A stretch of 64,000 nt of DNA from Pseudomonas sp. UBA4617 (GTDB lineage: Bacteria > Pseudomonadota > Gammaproteobacteria > Pseudomonadales > Pseudomonadaceae), in assembly GCF_002386445.1 (NCBI RefSeq), contig NZ_DGIR01000039.1, positions 53,190 to 117,189 of the forward strand, in the 5' to 3' direction. Below are positions 1 through 10,295 of the stretch, piece after piece. Position 1 is the stretch's first letter, and each line of letters starts with the position of its first letter. Below the pieces are notes generated by a model. That model had not been told where the DNA came from. It did not search any database and saw only the letters and a program-made list of their open reading frames with translations. Position numbers and translations under genes: made by a program.

Positions 1-1
1 G

Positions 2-1321
2 TTGCAACCGCTGGACAAGGTGCGTATCGAGGTGTCAGGTAAGCATCCGGATGCACAAACGCACACAGTGACTCAGGGCGGGGAACAGCGTTTCAAGATT
101 GACCATGCCGTGATCAAGGCAAATGAGAATGACAGCATAGGGGTAATGTATGTCGTGCTGCCAGGCGGCAATCCGCCTGAGAAGCGCTCGGGTACTGTCG
201 AATACGATGTGCAAATGGCGCCGAGTATCGTCAGTGTGCAGGACAGTCTGGGTGATGTAGCGAACAACGGCTTCACGTTCGACTCCAGTGTGACGGTCAC
301 TGGCAAGGCGAGTATCGGGCAGCGGGTTGAACTGTTCGACGGTACCACGCCAAAGGTCCAGGCACCGGTTGACAGCAGCGGCATTTGGACCGCTGTGGTG
401 TCTGCCCTGGCGGTCGGCCAACACTTGGTCAAGGCTGTGGCCTTGTACGGCAGCAAGCTGGAGTCGGGGGGGCATGGCTTTGAAGTGCGTCAAGGTGCCA
501 CGCCGGTCATCAGCCGTGTGGTCGATAGCAAGGGCCAGCCGATTGGCAATGGTGGCCGCACCTATGAGACCGGGCTCACACTCGATGGTACTGCTCAAAC
601 CGGGCTGCAAGTGCAGATCCTGGACAATGGCACGCCCAGGACCACGGTAGCCGCGCCGGGAGGTAACTGGCAGGCACCGCTTTCGGCACTTGCCACCGGC
701 CGTCACGCCTTCACGGCGAAAGGCCTCTACGGTAACCAGCCGGTGTCCGGCGAGTGGATCGTCACAGTCGAGAACAGGCCGCCGTTGGTGATCGATACCA
801 GCACCATGGTGCTCGACGGCAGAGTGTTCGTGCGCGGGGATGATGGCCAGGGGCCCAGTACGCCACCCGCCAACGCAGCGCGGCAGCGCGTGGCCAGTGG
901 CGGTGTACCACCCTATAGCTACAGCTCGAGCAACACTGGCGTGGCGAGCGTCGATGCCAGCGGTACCGTAAGGTCGCGTGCCAATGGCAGTGCTGTCATC
1001 ACCGTGCGCGACCAGGCGCAGCAAGCGGTGAGTTACAACGTGACAGTACAGAATGTCGTTCGCATGTACCTCATGGGCTCTTCCCAGTACATTGTCGGGT
1101 GGGATCAGCGCATTTTCATGAGCGACTTGCGGGAAGTGTTCAATCAGTACAGGGCAGGCGGTGGGCTTGGCCAGCTTGGCTGGCCGGGCGGGACGTACTG
1201 GTCCCGGGATCAGCGCCAGTACGGGCTGCGTCAGCAAGCTCAGCACAAGGACATGGACGGCGGCGGAGAGGGATGGTCCGCACAGATCGGGCCTTCGTTC
1301 CCAGGGATCAGGTTAGGGTAA
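2..1321 (+). CDS. Ig-like repeat protein, C-terminal part (5' end outside window)
   Basis: The frame is open from the first bases, so the true start lies upstream. The visible 439 residues hold two repeats of about 85 residues (roughly 75-165 and 165-255). Each opens with a P-x-I-x-x-V-x-D-S pattern and ends in an A-x-x-L-Y-G motif, as in bacterial Ig-like adhesin repeats. A BIG2-like domain with the SGGVPPYSYSS and NGSAVITV signatures follows, then a tail of about 90 residues. The next gene downstream has the same domain order and near-identical key motifs (for example IDTSTM), so the two are tandem paralogs. Function is unknown. Such repeats usually build extracellular stalks, but no secretion signal can be judged here because the N-terminus is missing. 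Confidence 0.75.
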   Translation: MQPLDKVRIEVSGKHPDAQTHTVTQGGEQRFKIDHAVIKANENDSIGVMYVVLPGGNPPEKRSGTVEYDVQMAPSIVSVQDSLGDVANNGFTFDSSVTVTGKASIGQRVELFDGTTPKVQAPVDSSGIWTAVVSALAVGQHLVKAVALYGSKLESGGHGFEVRQGATPVISRVVDSKGQPIGNGGRTYETGLTLDGTAQTGLQVQILDNGTPRTTVAAPGGNWQAPLSALATGRHAFTAKGLYGNQPVSGEWIVTVENRPPLVIDTSTMVLDGRVFVRGDDGQGPSTPPANAARQRVASGGVPPYSYSSSNTGVASVDASGTVRSRANGSAVITVRDQAQQAVSYNVTVQNVVRMYLMGSSQYIVGWDQRIFMSDLREVFNQYRAGGGLGQLGWPGGTYWSRDQRQYGLRQQAQHKDMDGGGEGWSAQIGPSFPGIRLG

Positions 1322-1342
1322 AGGCATGCCTTGATGTGAAGT

Positions 1343-1380
1343 AACGGCATTGCAGGCTTGGCCTGCAATGCCGTTTTGCT
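1343..1380 (+). terminator. Intrinsic terminator after the first Ig-like gene
   Basis: A perfect 15-bp stem (1343-1357 with 1361-1375) with a 3-base loop is followed by TTTTGCTT. It lies 22 bases after the stop codon and separates the two Ig-like paralogs into different transcripts. Confidence 0.8.
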
Positions 1381-1494
1381 TCAGGTATGAATATCTGCCG
1401 TCTGTTTTTACCTGGCATTTCTGCCAGTAGCGTCGGTTTATGGCGCGACGTTCAATGTTGCGTACTTCATCCTCACTCGGAAAGGAGCTGCGCA

Positions 1495-4400
1495 ATGTTG
1501 GACACTGATCAAAGGGCAGGCAAAACCACTGCTCTGGCTTCGGGCGCAGGGCCCTTGCTGCTCGACGAACTCTCCATTCCCGGCGCCACCGGCCCGGTGC
1601 CCAGCGGTGAGTGGGGAATCAACCTTGCCGCTGCTCATGAAAACTTCCCCAGGCAAGGCCTGCAGTTATATGTCCCGGCATGGCCGCAAATGGGCCGCGG
1701 TGACAGGGTCCGGGCCATGGCCGGCAGTGACGAAGTCGACAGCGTGACCATTACCGAGGAACTGGTGGACCAGCGCCAGACGCTCTTCGTTCCGCCAGGC
1801 CACTTGCAGACTGGCGCTGCTGAACTCAGCTATCGGGTCAAGCGCCTGGGCCAGGTAGAGGAGCCCTCGGCGGTAACCAAGATCTACGTCAAGCTCGAGC
1901 GCCCCGGTGGCCAGGACCAGGATGGCTCCAACCCCGGCCATTCCGAACTCAAATTCACCCTGCCGGACGACGTCGGCAACGATGGGGTGGACGCGGAGCG
2001 CGCCAGGCAGGGGGTGGAAGTGACCATCCTGCCGTATCCGTTCATGGCCGAGCACGACAAGATCCGCCTGAGCTGGGGCGGAGTGTTCGTTGAGCACCTC
2101 GTGAAACTGGAAGAGGTGGGCAATGCCATCCCGATCCTGGTTGAGGAAGCGGTCATTCTGTGGTTGACAACCGCTCCGAGGATTGGAGCGCCGAGCAGCG
2201 GGTGGTTGTCGACACCGGTAACGCGCGCCTTGCCCCCGCTATCGTGAAAGAAGCCAAGAACAACGTTCTCGATCTGGAGCTTCTGGGAGAGGCCAATGCA
2301 ACGTTGCAGGTGGTGGCGTTTGCTGAGCCGTTCGCGGTGGACGACAGCATCGTTGCCAACCTGTTCGGTGAGACCGAGGATGGGCGTCCCGTGAACATCT
2401 CCTATCCGCCCCAGGTCGTCGAGAGCGTGCCGGGGGTGGTCGAAATCCCGATTGCCAATGCAGATGTGCGCCAACTGGCCAAGACCCGGGCGAAATTCAG
2501 CTATGAGCTGGTCAAGTCGGAGGCGGCGCGCCAGAGCATGGGTGCGCTGGCTTATCAGCAGCAGCGGGCCGAAGGTGCCTACAAGTCCAGAGGGCAGTTC
2601 GTCTCTATTGCGGGTGAAGCGGTGCGCCTCCCTGCGCCGAAGGCAGTGGATGCCCAGCAGGGAATGCTGGACCCGACACTGCCAGAAACCACCATCGACG
2701 TGCCCTGGGACGACAGCATGCAGGCGGGCGATGTGATTACCTTGGTCTGGGAGGGCGAAAAGCCGGACCTTACGCCCTATTTCCCGGAAATCCCCCCCCA
2801 CGACATCAGCAACGGCGAGGCAGGCCGCAAGGAGCCGATTCCGTTTACGGTCGATGGCAAGCACCTGAAGGCGATCGAGGGCGGCAAGCTGGTGCTGCAC
2901 TACACCCTGGAGCGGGACGGTCAGTCGCCGCGCAGGTCGGAGCGCACGATCACCTTCAGCGTCGGCGAGCCACGGGCCGAGCTGGCCAGGCCAAGTGTGA
3001 ACCATGCAGAGGAACAGGGGGATGGCAGCTGGGTGCTCGATCCCGAAAAGGTACCGGTCGGTGGTACCAGGCTGGTGGTGCAGCGCTATGCGCGCATCGC
3101 CATAGGCGATGTTCTGTACTTCAGTTGGAAGGGCAAGGATGAGGGTGCTTCGCTGGAGGATTCGATCAATATTACCGCTTCCAACATTGGTCGCGAGCAG
3201 TTCGAGCTGACCGTCAGCAAGGCACTGGTCATCGCCAATAATAGTCACGATGTAGTGGCGTCTTATTGGGTCGAGCGGGCGGATGGGGGCGGGGTGAGTA
3301 CTTCCGAGCCGTTGAATTTATGGGTGGGCGCGCCTGTGCCGCTCATCACCTCGGTGGAGGATGCCGTAGATGGGCCGATTGCGGATCAAGGGAGCACCTA
3401 TGAGACGACGGTGACCCTGTCGGGGCGCGCTACGCCAAATGAAGAGGTACAGATTATTGATGGAACCGTTGAGCGCAAGCCCGTACCGGTCGATGGCAAA
3501 GGGGCCTGGACAACCGACCTGGACGACTTGGTCATCGGTAGTCATGCCATCAAGGCCAAGGCTTTGTATGGTAACCATGGCGAGTCTGAGGTATGGACGT
3601 TCAGCGTGCTTGAACACAGGGTCCCGACCATCGAAACGGTAACAGACGTCTACGGGAAGGTGGAAAATGGCGGCACCACATTTGCCACTGAAATCACGAT
3701 AGCAGGGACGGCGACGCCGAATCGGCAGGTGACGCTGAATGATAACGGTGAGCCCGCTGATAGCCCGCAAACCAACACGGCAGGAAAGTGGAGCACTACG
3801 CTCAAGGACCTCGATGCTGGCAGGCATGAACTGAAAGCCGTTGCGCAGTATGGGGATGGCCCTGACTCCACGCCCTTTACCTTTACCGTGGAGACAGCGA
3901 CCAAGCCCGTCATTACAGGTGTGACCGACAGCAACGGTACGCCGGTTGAAAACGGTGGGGAGAGCTACCTTGCCGACCTGACGCTCGAGGGCACGGCGCA
4001 TGCGGACCAGCAGGTGCAACTGCTGGTTGACAGCAAACCAGGCGATACCGTGACGGCAACGGCGGGGCGGTGGACATTGCCAGTGAGGGGGTTGAGCAAG
4101 GCGTCGCATGAGCTGGTGGTGAAGGGCCTGTATGGTGGGCAGCCGCAATCCGAGCCCTGGCGAGTGAATATCGTGGAGGTGCCGGCGCTGGAGATAGACA
4201 CTTCGACGATGCAGCTCAGCACTGAGCGCGGGATGTTTGTCTATTACAACGGTACCGAGCTGTTCCGACCAGGCGAAGCGCCCAGCGGCTCTTATGCAAC
4301 TCGCCAGGCTACCGGAGGTGTGCCACCGCTGACGTATCGCTCCAGCGCGCCGGACATTGCCCGAGTTGACCAGAACAGTGGTTTGGTCGAATCCTTTGGT

Positions 4401-4727
4401 AATGGTCGTGCGACCATTACCGTGGAAGATGCGTTGCGCCAGACGGCTGCTTATGAGGTAGTCGTCAGCAATGTCATTCAGTTTGTGCTGCTGCCGGAGG
4501 GGACCTTTACGGAAGGGCAGGAGTTGAGGTTTGACTCCAACTTTTTCTGGAAAGTACTTACATTCGGCGGGGATAGACTTGAATCACTCGGCCTGCGCAA
4601 ACGCTACTGGAGCGGATCGGTGGGGAAGCTTCCAGGCAAGGCGATTGCGATTGACTTCAGTGTGGTCCCCGAAATACTTGATCACTTGCCTGTCGCTACC
4701 CGGTTGCCGGCGCTCGGTCCACGCTGA
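1495..4727 (+). pseudogene. Second Ig-like repeat protein, disrupted by one frameshift
   Basis: Translation from ATG 1495 (AAAGGAG Shine-Dalgarno just upstream) runs in one frame to about 2160, then continues in the -1 frame to 4727. Together they encode about 1,077 residues. The downstream half has three Ig-like repeats (about 3330-4190), a BIG2-like domain with TGGVPPLTYRSS, and a tail, matching the domain order of the preceding paralog. The junction reads ATTCTGTGG. Adding one G (ATTCTGGTGG) restores one continuous frame, so a one-base deletion or sequencing error is the likely cause. No slippery heptamer is present. No Sec signal peptide is visible at the N-terminus (MLDTDQRAGKTTALASG). 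Function unrecognised; possibly a cell-surface or secreted structural protein. Confidence 0.7.
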
Positions 4728-4738
4728 CTAGCTGTATC

Positions 4739-4783
4739 AACCTGCATGAATGCGGTGGCATCCTCACCGTATTCGTGCAGGTT
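4739..4783. terminator. Large hairpin between convergent genes
   Basis: AACCTGCA...TGCAGGTT forms the outer part of a long imperfect stem of about 19 bp with a 6-base loop. It sits between the convergent Ig-like gene and the 4799-5566 gene. The U-tract is poor, so it may work as a bidirectional barrier rather than a classical terminator. Confidence 0.45.
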
Positions 4784-4798
4784 CCTGACCGGTTTCGC

Positions 4799-5566
4799 TC
4801 AATCGTAGATCACCCGCTTCTTCCAGGTCTCTTCGTCATCGGTCTTGAGCCCCTGGGTCAGTTCGTTCTGCTCGTTCTCCGCCGGCTCCATCTTTTCCAG
4901 CACCTGGGCATTGGCCCGGGCCAGCAGTTTCTCCAGGTAGGTCAGCTGCTCTTCATAGGCCTTCGGCTCCGGCTGCTTGCGCAGGTACTGCACGCCGCGC
5001 TCGAAGGCCAGGCGGGCCTGACCCGGCTGGCCGTTCTGCAGCGCCTGCTGACCCAGGTTGTTGAAGAACTCGATATGCAGCAGTACCAGAATATGGCGAA
5101 TCTCCCTGACCCAGTGCTTGGCCTCGGGGGTGGGCAGGAAGCCCTCCTGGGCGGCGCGGGTCACCTGGCTGTGCAGTGCCTCCAGCAGAAAGCGCACGTC
5201 CTTGGCCTTGACCTCGGTCTGGATCGGGCCGGGCGGGTTGCTTACCGGGATCTTGGCGCCCAGGGCAATCAGCCCCTCAAGTTCGGCAATGCGTGCCTTG
5301 AGTTCGGCGTTGTGCTTGTCCAGCGCCAGCTGGCGCTGGTTGAGGTTGAGCTCCAGGCGAGTCAACAGCAGCTTCAGCGCCGGGGTCATGAACTGGCCGG
5401 GGAAGGTCTCGGTGATTTCGCCACAGCGGCGCAGGCGGTCGGCCAGCTCGATCTTCAGCCGGGCGCGCTCGAGCTTGTTGTTCTCGACCACATTGTTGAG
5501 GTAGCCGATCACGATCAGCAACGCGATACCCGCCACGATGAGCAGGGTGATCAGAAGTGGGGTCAC
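4799..5566 (-). CDS. Conserved membrane-anchored coiled-coil protein, unknown function
   Basis: 255 residues. The N-terminus is a single transmembrane segment (about residues 4-22, MTPLLITLLIVAGIALLIVI). A charged helical stretch rich in E, K, R and L follows (about 27-95) and should form a coiled coil. The C-terminal half is also helical and has a TPR-like stretch (GQPGQARLAFERGVQYL). The most likely topology is an inner-membrane anchor with a cytoplasmic helical body. The gene stands alone, divergent from the tRNA operon. I do not recognise a named family; it resembles conserved hypothetical proteins of Pseudomonas. Confidence 0.75.
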   Translation of the reverse strand: MTPLLITLLIVAGIALLIVIGYLNNVVENNKLERARLKIELADRLRRCGEITETFPGQFMTPALKLLLTRLELNLNQRQLALDKHNAELKARIAELEGLIALGAKIPVSNPPGPIQTEVKAKDVRFLLEALHSQVTRAAQEGFLPTPEAKHWVREIRHILVLLHIEFFNNLGQQALQNGQPGQARLAFERGVQYLRKQPEPKAYEEQLTYLEKLLARANAQVLEKMEPAENEQNELTQGLKTDDEETWKKRVIYD

Positions 5567-5748
5567 CGTTAATGCCTCGTTGAAGATGAATCACACCCTT
5601 GAGTGTAGTAAGTTCGCCTGGGGACGAACAGCCACCGTGTACCTGTGCCAACCTCTTTACAGGCAGGCCTCCCTTATATCGGCCGCGGCTTCCGGATCTG
5701 CACCCCGCGTCCGGAAGTCGTTGATTTAAATAAATTTCTACAAAGGGG

Positions 5749-5777
5749 TTGACGCCCCTACGAAGCATCCATAGAAT
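5749..5777 (+). promoter_or_regulatory. Sigma-70 promoter of the tRNA Glu/Gly operon
   Basis: TTGACG (5749-5754), a 17-bp spacer, TAGAAT (5772-5777). A GC-rich stretch follows the -10 box (GCGCGCCAC), like the discriminator of stable-RNA promoters. The first tRNA begins about 68 bases after the predicted start. Confidence 0.8.
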
Positions 5778-5851
5778 GCGCGCCACTTGCAGCGTAAAGC
5801 ACACAGCGAAACGCGGCAGGCAGTGAAAGCAGGCAGCGATGCCAGCAGCGT

Positions 5852-5927
5852 GTCCCCTTCGTCTAGTGGCCTAGGACACCGCCCTTTCACGGCGGTAACA
5901 GGGGTTCGAGTCCCCTAGGGGACGCCA
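5852..5927 (+). tRNA. tRNA-Glu(TTC), copy 1
   Basis: 76 nt including encoded CCA. The cloverleaf has acceptor GTCCCCT/AGGGGAC, anticodon loop CTTTCAC with anticodon TTC, and T-loop GGTTCGAGTCC. It is the first gene of a five-tRNA operon and is identical to the other Glu copies in the window. Confidence 0.97.
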
Positions 5928-5931
5928 AATT

Positions 5932-6007
<76 letters not shown>

Positions 6008-6099
6008 GTTTATCCGGCAGCGCCTTGCGGCGAGGCAGGAAAAGAAAATCCAGGCTGAATCGTGAGGTTCATGTTCTGGTGCACTGAAAAGTGTTGTGT

Positions 6100-6175
6100 G
6101 TCCCCTTCGTCTAGTGGCCTAGGACACCGCCCTTTCACGGCGGTAACAGGGGTTCGAGTCCCCTAGGGGACGCCA
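6100..6175 (+). tRNA. tRNA-Glu(TTC), copy 2
   Basis: Identical to the Glu copy at 5852. The Glu-Gly pair is a tandem duplicate separated from the first pair by 92 bases. Confidence 0.97.
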
Positions 6176-6178
6176 AAT

Positions 6179-6254
<76 letters not shown>

Positions 6255-6339
6255 GTTTAAATACTGTGGCGTTCGTACGGTGCAGTGGTGGTGGAGGTCG
6301 TAAAGGCGCTCACGCCGATAAGCGGTAAAGCTTAAAATT

Positions 6340-6415
<76 letters not shown>

Positions 6416-6421
6416 ATTCAG

Positions 6422-6454
6422 AAAACGCCACCTCTTTTGAGGTGGCGTTTTTTT
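6422..6454 (+). terminator. Terminator of the tRNA Glu/Gly operon
   Basis: A perfect 13-bp stem (AAAACGCCACCTC with GAGGTGGCGTTTT), loop TTTT, and a run of T residues. It starts 7 bases after the last tRNA. Confidence 0.92.
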
Positions 6455-6518
6455 GTCTCTCGAAAAATGCTGCGGCTAAACAGGCCGCGCATGTTTCATC
6501 GCAGCCTGTGCGTTGCGG

Positions 6519-6932
6519 TCAGTGTGTGCTGGCGGGGCCTTGTTGGGCGCCCAGCAGCTGCTTTTCCAGGTTCCAGTCGAACGGCTCGCCGGCCTGCTCG
6601 GCTTCGTAGCGGCGTTCTTCCAGTTGCTGGTACAGCTCCAGTTCTTCGTCAGGCATGAAGTGCAGGCAGTCACCGGCAAAGAACCACAGCAGGTCGCGGG
6701 GTACCAGGTGGGCGATCTGCGGGTAGCGCTGGATCACCTGGCAGATCAGGTCTTGGCCCAGGTACTGGCTTTGCAGCGGGTCTTGCGGCAGCAGGGTCAG
6801 CAGTTCGTCGAAGCGCTCGAGGAACAGGGCGTGGCTTTCCTCCGGTACCTGATCCGCTTCACCCAGGGCGACCAGGATGGTGCGCAGGTGGTTCAGCAGT
6901 TGCAGGTGGTATTCCAGATGGGGGTTGGCCAT
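6519..6932 (-). CDS. PA2817-family conserved protein, unknown function
   Basis: 137 residues from ATG 6932, with GAGGACCGCC as Shine-Dalgarno. The sequence (MANPHLEYHLQLLNHLRTIL at the start) is helical, acidic and without signal peptide or membrane segment. It matches my memory of the small Pseudomonas family named after P. aeruginosa PA2817. It lies 89 bases downstream of the acyl-CoA dehydrogenase gene on the same strand, so the two are probably co-transcribed. A longer frame reading upstream to 7442 is an artefact of overlap with that gene. Confidence 0.7.
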   Translation of the reverse strand: MANPHLEYHLQLLNHLRTILVALGEADQVPEESHALFLERFDELLTLLPQDPLQSQYLGQDLICQVIQRYPQIAHLVPRDLLWFFAGDCLHFMPDEELELYQQLEERRYEAEQAGEPFDWNLEKQLLGAQQGPASTH

Positions 6933-7021
6933 GGTGGCGGTCCTCGGTGTGGTCGAAACGGGCGCGGAGTATACGCGGGATGGGGAAGGGGCCGCAAAGC
7001 AGCCCTTCCCGGCAGTGCAGA

Positions 7022-9469
7022 TCAGCGAACCTTGCCCGGTTCCGCCAGCAACTGGGCCTTGTCGAAGGCATCGACATCGATCACTGCGCGGCGTGCCTGT
7101 TCCGCTGCGTGCAGGCGTTGCCCTTCGCCTGGCTGCAGCACAGCGCTGTCGACCGCTGCGTCGATGGCCGACTGGCCGGGTGCGGGTTGCACTCGGCCTT
7201 CCTTGATTGCCTGATGCAGCGCCTTGTACAGCGGGGCGGTCTCGTCCAGCAGGTCGCTGGCGCGTTGCAGCGCCGCCACCGGGTCGCCGTCGGCCTGTGG
7301 TCTGAAGCAACCGGCAAGCAACTCCTCCAGTGCCGGGTCGCCTTTGTTGCGGCCGATCAATGCTGCAACCTCGGCATCCAGCTCGTCGCTCGGCCCGGTA
7401 TGGCGGCGACCGAAGGGGAACACCAGTACCCGCAATGCACAACCGACAAAGCGGTTTGGGAGGTTGTCGAGCAGGCGGTCCAGGGCCTTTTCCGCCTGGC
7501 CCAGGCTTTCTTCCATGGCCCAGCGCAGCAGCGGCTGCATGTGCTCCGGCGAGCCCAGGTCGTGGTAACGTTTGAGCGCGGCGCTGGACAGGTACAGGTA
7601 GCTGAGTACATCCCCCAGCCGCGCGCTCAGGCGCTCACGGCGCTTGAGTGCACCGCCCAGCAGCATCATCGACAAGTCCGCCAGCAGTGCAAAAGCTGCA
7701 GCCTGGCGGTTCAAGGCGCGGAAGTAGCCTTGGCTCAGGGTGTCCCCAGGCACGCTTTCCAGGCGGCCCAGCCCCAGGTTGAGTACCAGCGTGCTGGCCG
7801 CATTGCCGGCAGCGAACATGATGTGTTGCATCAGCAGGTCGTCGAACTCGCGCAATGCCTGGCCGCGGTCCTCACGCCCGGCCAGGGCCATTTCCCTGAG
7901 CACGAACGGGTGGCAGCGGATGGCACCCTGGCCAAAGATCATCAGGTTACGCGAAAGGATATTGGCACCCTCTACCGTGATGAAGATCGGCGCACCTTGC
8001 CAGTTGCGACCCAGGTAGTTGTTGGGGCCCATGATGATGCCCTTGCCGCCGTGCACGTCCATGGCGTGCTGGATGCATTCGCGACCGCGCTCGGTCAGGT
8101 GATACTTGAGGATCGCCGACAGCACCGAGGGCTTCTCGCCCAGGTCGACCGCCTTGGCGGTCAGCAGGCGCGCGCTGTCCATCAGCCAGGCGTTGCCACC
8201 GATGCGCGCCAGCGATTCCTGAATGCCCTCGAAGGCCGCCAGCGGCACATTGAATTGTTCGCGGATGTTGGCGTACTGGCCGGTGACCAGGCTGGTGTAC
8301 TTGGCCGCGCCGGTGCCCACCGCGGGCAGGGAGATGGAGCGGCCGACCGACAGGCAGTTCATCAGCATCATCCAGCCCTTGCCGAGCATGGCCTGGCCGC
8401 CGATGAGGAAGCTCAGCGGCACGAACACATCCTTGCCGCTGTTGGGGCCGTTCATGAATGCGGCGCCCAGTGGCAGGTGACGCTTGCCGATGTCCACGCC
8501 GGGCGTGTCGGTCGGGATCAGCGCCAGGCTGATGCCAAGTTCTTCCTGTTCACCGAGCAGGTGGTCCGGGTCGTAGGCCTTGAAGGCCAGGCCCAGCAGG
8601 GTAGCGACCGGGCCGAGGGTGATGTAGCGCTTTTCCCAGTTCAGGCGCAGGCCGAGCACTTCCTCACCCTGCCATTGGCCCTTGCACACCACGCCGCTGT
8701 CGGGCATGGCGCCAGCGTCAGAGCCGGCCAGCGGGCCGGTCAGGGCGAAGCAGGGGATTTCCTCGCCGCGGGCCAGGCGCGGCAGATAGTGGTTGCGTTG
8801 CTCGTCGGTACCGTAGTGCAGCAGCAATTCGGCCGGGCCGAGAGAGTTGGGCACCATCACCGTGGACGCCAGGTCACCGCTGCGGGTCGCCAGTTTCATC
8901 GCCACCTGTGAGTGGACGTAGGCCGAGAAACCTCTGCCGCCATATTCCTTGGGGATGATCAGGGCGAAGAAGCCATGCTGCTTGATATGCGCCCAGGCTT
9001 CGGGCGGCAGGTCCATGTCCTGACCAATCTGCCAGTCGCTGACCATGGCGCACAGTTGTTCCGTCGGGCCGTCGATGAAGGCCTGTTCTTCTTCGGTCAG
9101 CTGTGGTGCCGGGTAGGCAAGCAGGGTGTGCCAGTCGGGGCGGCCGCTGAACAGCTCGCCGTCCCACCACACGGTGCCGGCGTCGATCGCCTCGCGCTCG
9201 GTCTGCGACATGGGCGGCAGGGTGTGCTGGAACCAGTCGAACACCGGGCCGGTGAAGACCTTGCGGCGCCATTCTGGCAGCGCCACCAGGGCAATTTTCA
9301 ACGCCAGCACTATCCACAGCAGGGTCAGCAGCCAGCCGGGGGCACTGCTGAAAATGCCCATCAGCAGCACGTAGGCGGCCATGCTGCCAAGAATCTGCAA
9401 GGGCGCCAGGCGCCGGTGCGTAAGGTATGCCGCGCCGACCACCAGTACCACCAACCACAACAGCAACAT
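7022..9469 (-). CDS. fadE: Acyl-CoA dehydrogenase, FadE type
   Basis: 815 residues, the usual length of the large proteobacterial FadE (about 814), preceded by an AAGGAGGA Shine-Dalgarno. It would catalyse the first step of fatty-acid beta-oxidation, FAD-dependent oxidation of acyl-CoA to trans-2-enoyl-CoA. The N-terminus has two hydrophobic stretches (about 1-18 and 30-65), typical of FadE and consistent with membrane association. The catalytic core then shows KQHGFFALIIPKEYGG and CFALTGPLAGSDAG (FAD/substrate binding) and the MDVHGGKGIIMGPNNYLGR segment. The C-terminal DUF1974-like region follows. Pseudomonads carry several FadE paralogs, so chain-length preference cannot be read from sequence. 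Confidence 0.9.
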   Translation of the reverse strand: MLLLWLVVLVVGAAYLTHRRLAPLQILGSMAAYVLLMGIFSSAPGWLLTLLWIVLALKIALVALPEWRRKVFTGPVFDWFQHTLPPMSQTEREAIDAGTVWWDGELFSGRPDWHTLLAYPAPQLTEEEQAFIDGPTEQLCAMVSDWQIGQDMDLPPEAWAHIKQHGFFALIIPKEYGGRGFSAYVHSQVAMKLATRSGDLASTVMVPNSLGPAELLLHYGTDEQRNHYLPRLARGEEIPCFALTGPLAGSDAGAMPDSGVVCKGQWQGEEVLGLRLNWEKRYITLGPVATLLGLAFKAYDPDHLLGEQEELGISLALIPTDTPGVDIGKRHLPLGAAFMNGPNSGKDVFVPLSFLIGGQAMLGKGWMMLMNCLSVGRSISLPAVGTGAAKYTSLVTGQYANIREQFNVPLAAFEGIQESLARIGGNAWLMDSARLLTAKAVDLGEKPSVLSAILKYHLTERGRECIQHAMDVHGGKGIIMGPNNYLGRNWQGAPIFITVEGANILSRNLMIFGQGAIRCHPFVLREMALAGREDRGQALREFDDLLMQHIMFAAGNAASTLVLNLGLGRLESVPGDTLSQGYFRALNRQAAAFALLADLSMMLLGGALKRRERLSARLGDVLSYLYLSSAALKRYHDLGSPEHMQPLLRWAMEESLGQAEKALDRLLDNLPNRFVGCALRVLVFPFGRRHTGPSDELDAEVAALIGRNKGDPALEELLAGCFRPQADGDPVAALQRASDLLDETAPLYKALHQAIKEGRVQPAPGQSAIDAAVDSAVLQPGEGQRLHAAEQARRAVIDVDAFDKAQLLAEPGKVR

Positions 9470-9671
9470 AATCGGTCCTCCTTGGAACCAGGGGCTTGAG
9501 CCGTCCCGGTTAGCTTAGACGCAACGCTGTGGACGACAGGGTCAGAACAGTGACAAGGGTGGGACGTCGGGAGTTTCAGTGCGCCTTGTGCGATGCCGTT
9601 GATTGGGTCGGTACAGGCGACGAAAGTCTGGAGTAGACTGTGCCACCTCCGCATTTCATAAGGACGTTGCC

Positions 9672-10295
9672 ATGCTGAAGATCTGGGGCCGCAAGAATTC
9701 GAGCAATGTGCGCAAGGCGCTGTGGATCGCCCACGAGCTGGGCCTGGCATTCGAATCAATCGACGCCGGTGGCGCTTTCGGCGTGGTCAATGAGCCGCAT
9801 TACCGGGCGCGCAACCCCAACGGCCTGGTGCCAATGCTCGAAGACGGTGACCTGACCCTGTGGGAATCCAATGCCATCGTCCGCTACCTGTGCGCCGAGT
9901 ACGGCGCGGAGCAGGGCTGGTATCTCCAGGACCCACGCCAGCGCGCCCTGGCCGACAAGTGGATGGACTGGGCCACCTCGTCCTTCGCCGGCCCGTTCCG
10001 CCCGTTGTTCTGGGGCCTGCTGCGCACCCCCGAAGACCAGCGTGACTGGGTGGCGATCAATGCCGCGCACAAGCAATGCGCCACGTTGCTGGCCATCGCC
10101 GACGAAACCCTGGCCAGGCAGCCGTACCTGTCCGGCGAGCGCATCGGCATGGGCGACATCCCACTGGGCAGCTTCATCTATGCCTGGTTCGAAATGCCCA
10201 TCGAACGCCCGGCCATGCGCCACCTGCAAGCCTGGTACGAGCGCCTCAAGGAACGCCCGGCCTACCAGGCGGCGGTGATGACAGCGCTGACCTGA
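9672..10295 (+). CDS. Glutathione S-transferase family protein
   Basis: 207 residues from ATG 9672; in-frame codons upstream do not fit the family N-terminus. The thioredoxin-fold domain (1-80) opens MLKIWGRKNSSNVRKALW, with the Ser-Ser-Asn motif where the glutathione-activating residue lies. NPNGLVPMLEDGD (cis-Pro) and WESNAIVRYL (glutathione gamma-Glu binding, E-S-N) follow. The alpha-helical C-domain carries the GERIGMGDIPLGSF N-capping segment. Substrate unknown; likely cytosolic conjugation or glutathione-dependent redox. It stands alone, divergent from fadE. Confidence 0.85.
   Translation: MLKIWGRKNSSNVRKALWIAHELGLAFESIDAGGAFGVVNEPHYRARNPNGLVPMLEDGDLTLWESNAIVRYLCAEYGAEQGWYLQDPRQRALADKWMDWATSSFAGPFRPLFWGLLRTPEDQRDWVAINAAHKQCATLLAIADETLARQPYLSGERIGMGDIPLGSFIYAWFEMPIERPAMRHLQAWYERLKERPAYQAAVMTALT

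Noticed and set aside
2155..2165. Programmed -1 frameshift in the Ig-like gene
   Set aside because: There is no slippery heptamer or downstream stimulatory structure; one missing G explains the break more simply.
6947..8911. 654-codon plus-strand frame opposite fadE
   Set aside because: It is a shadow of a well-supported acyl-CoA dehydrogenase; the composition is atypical.
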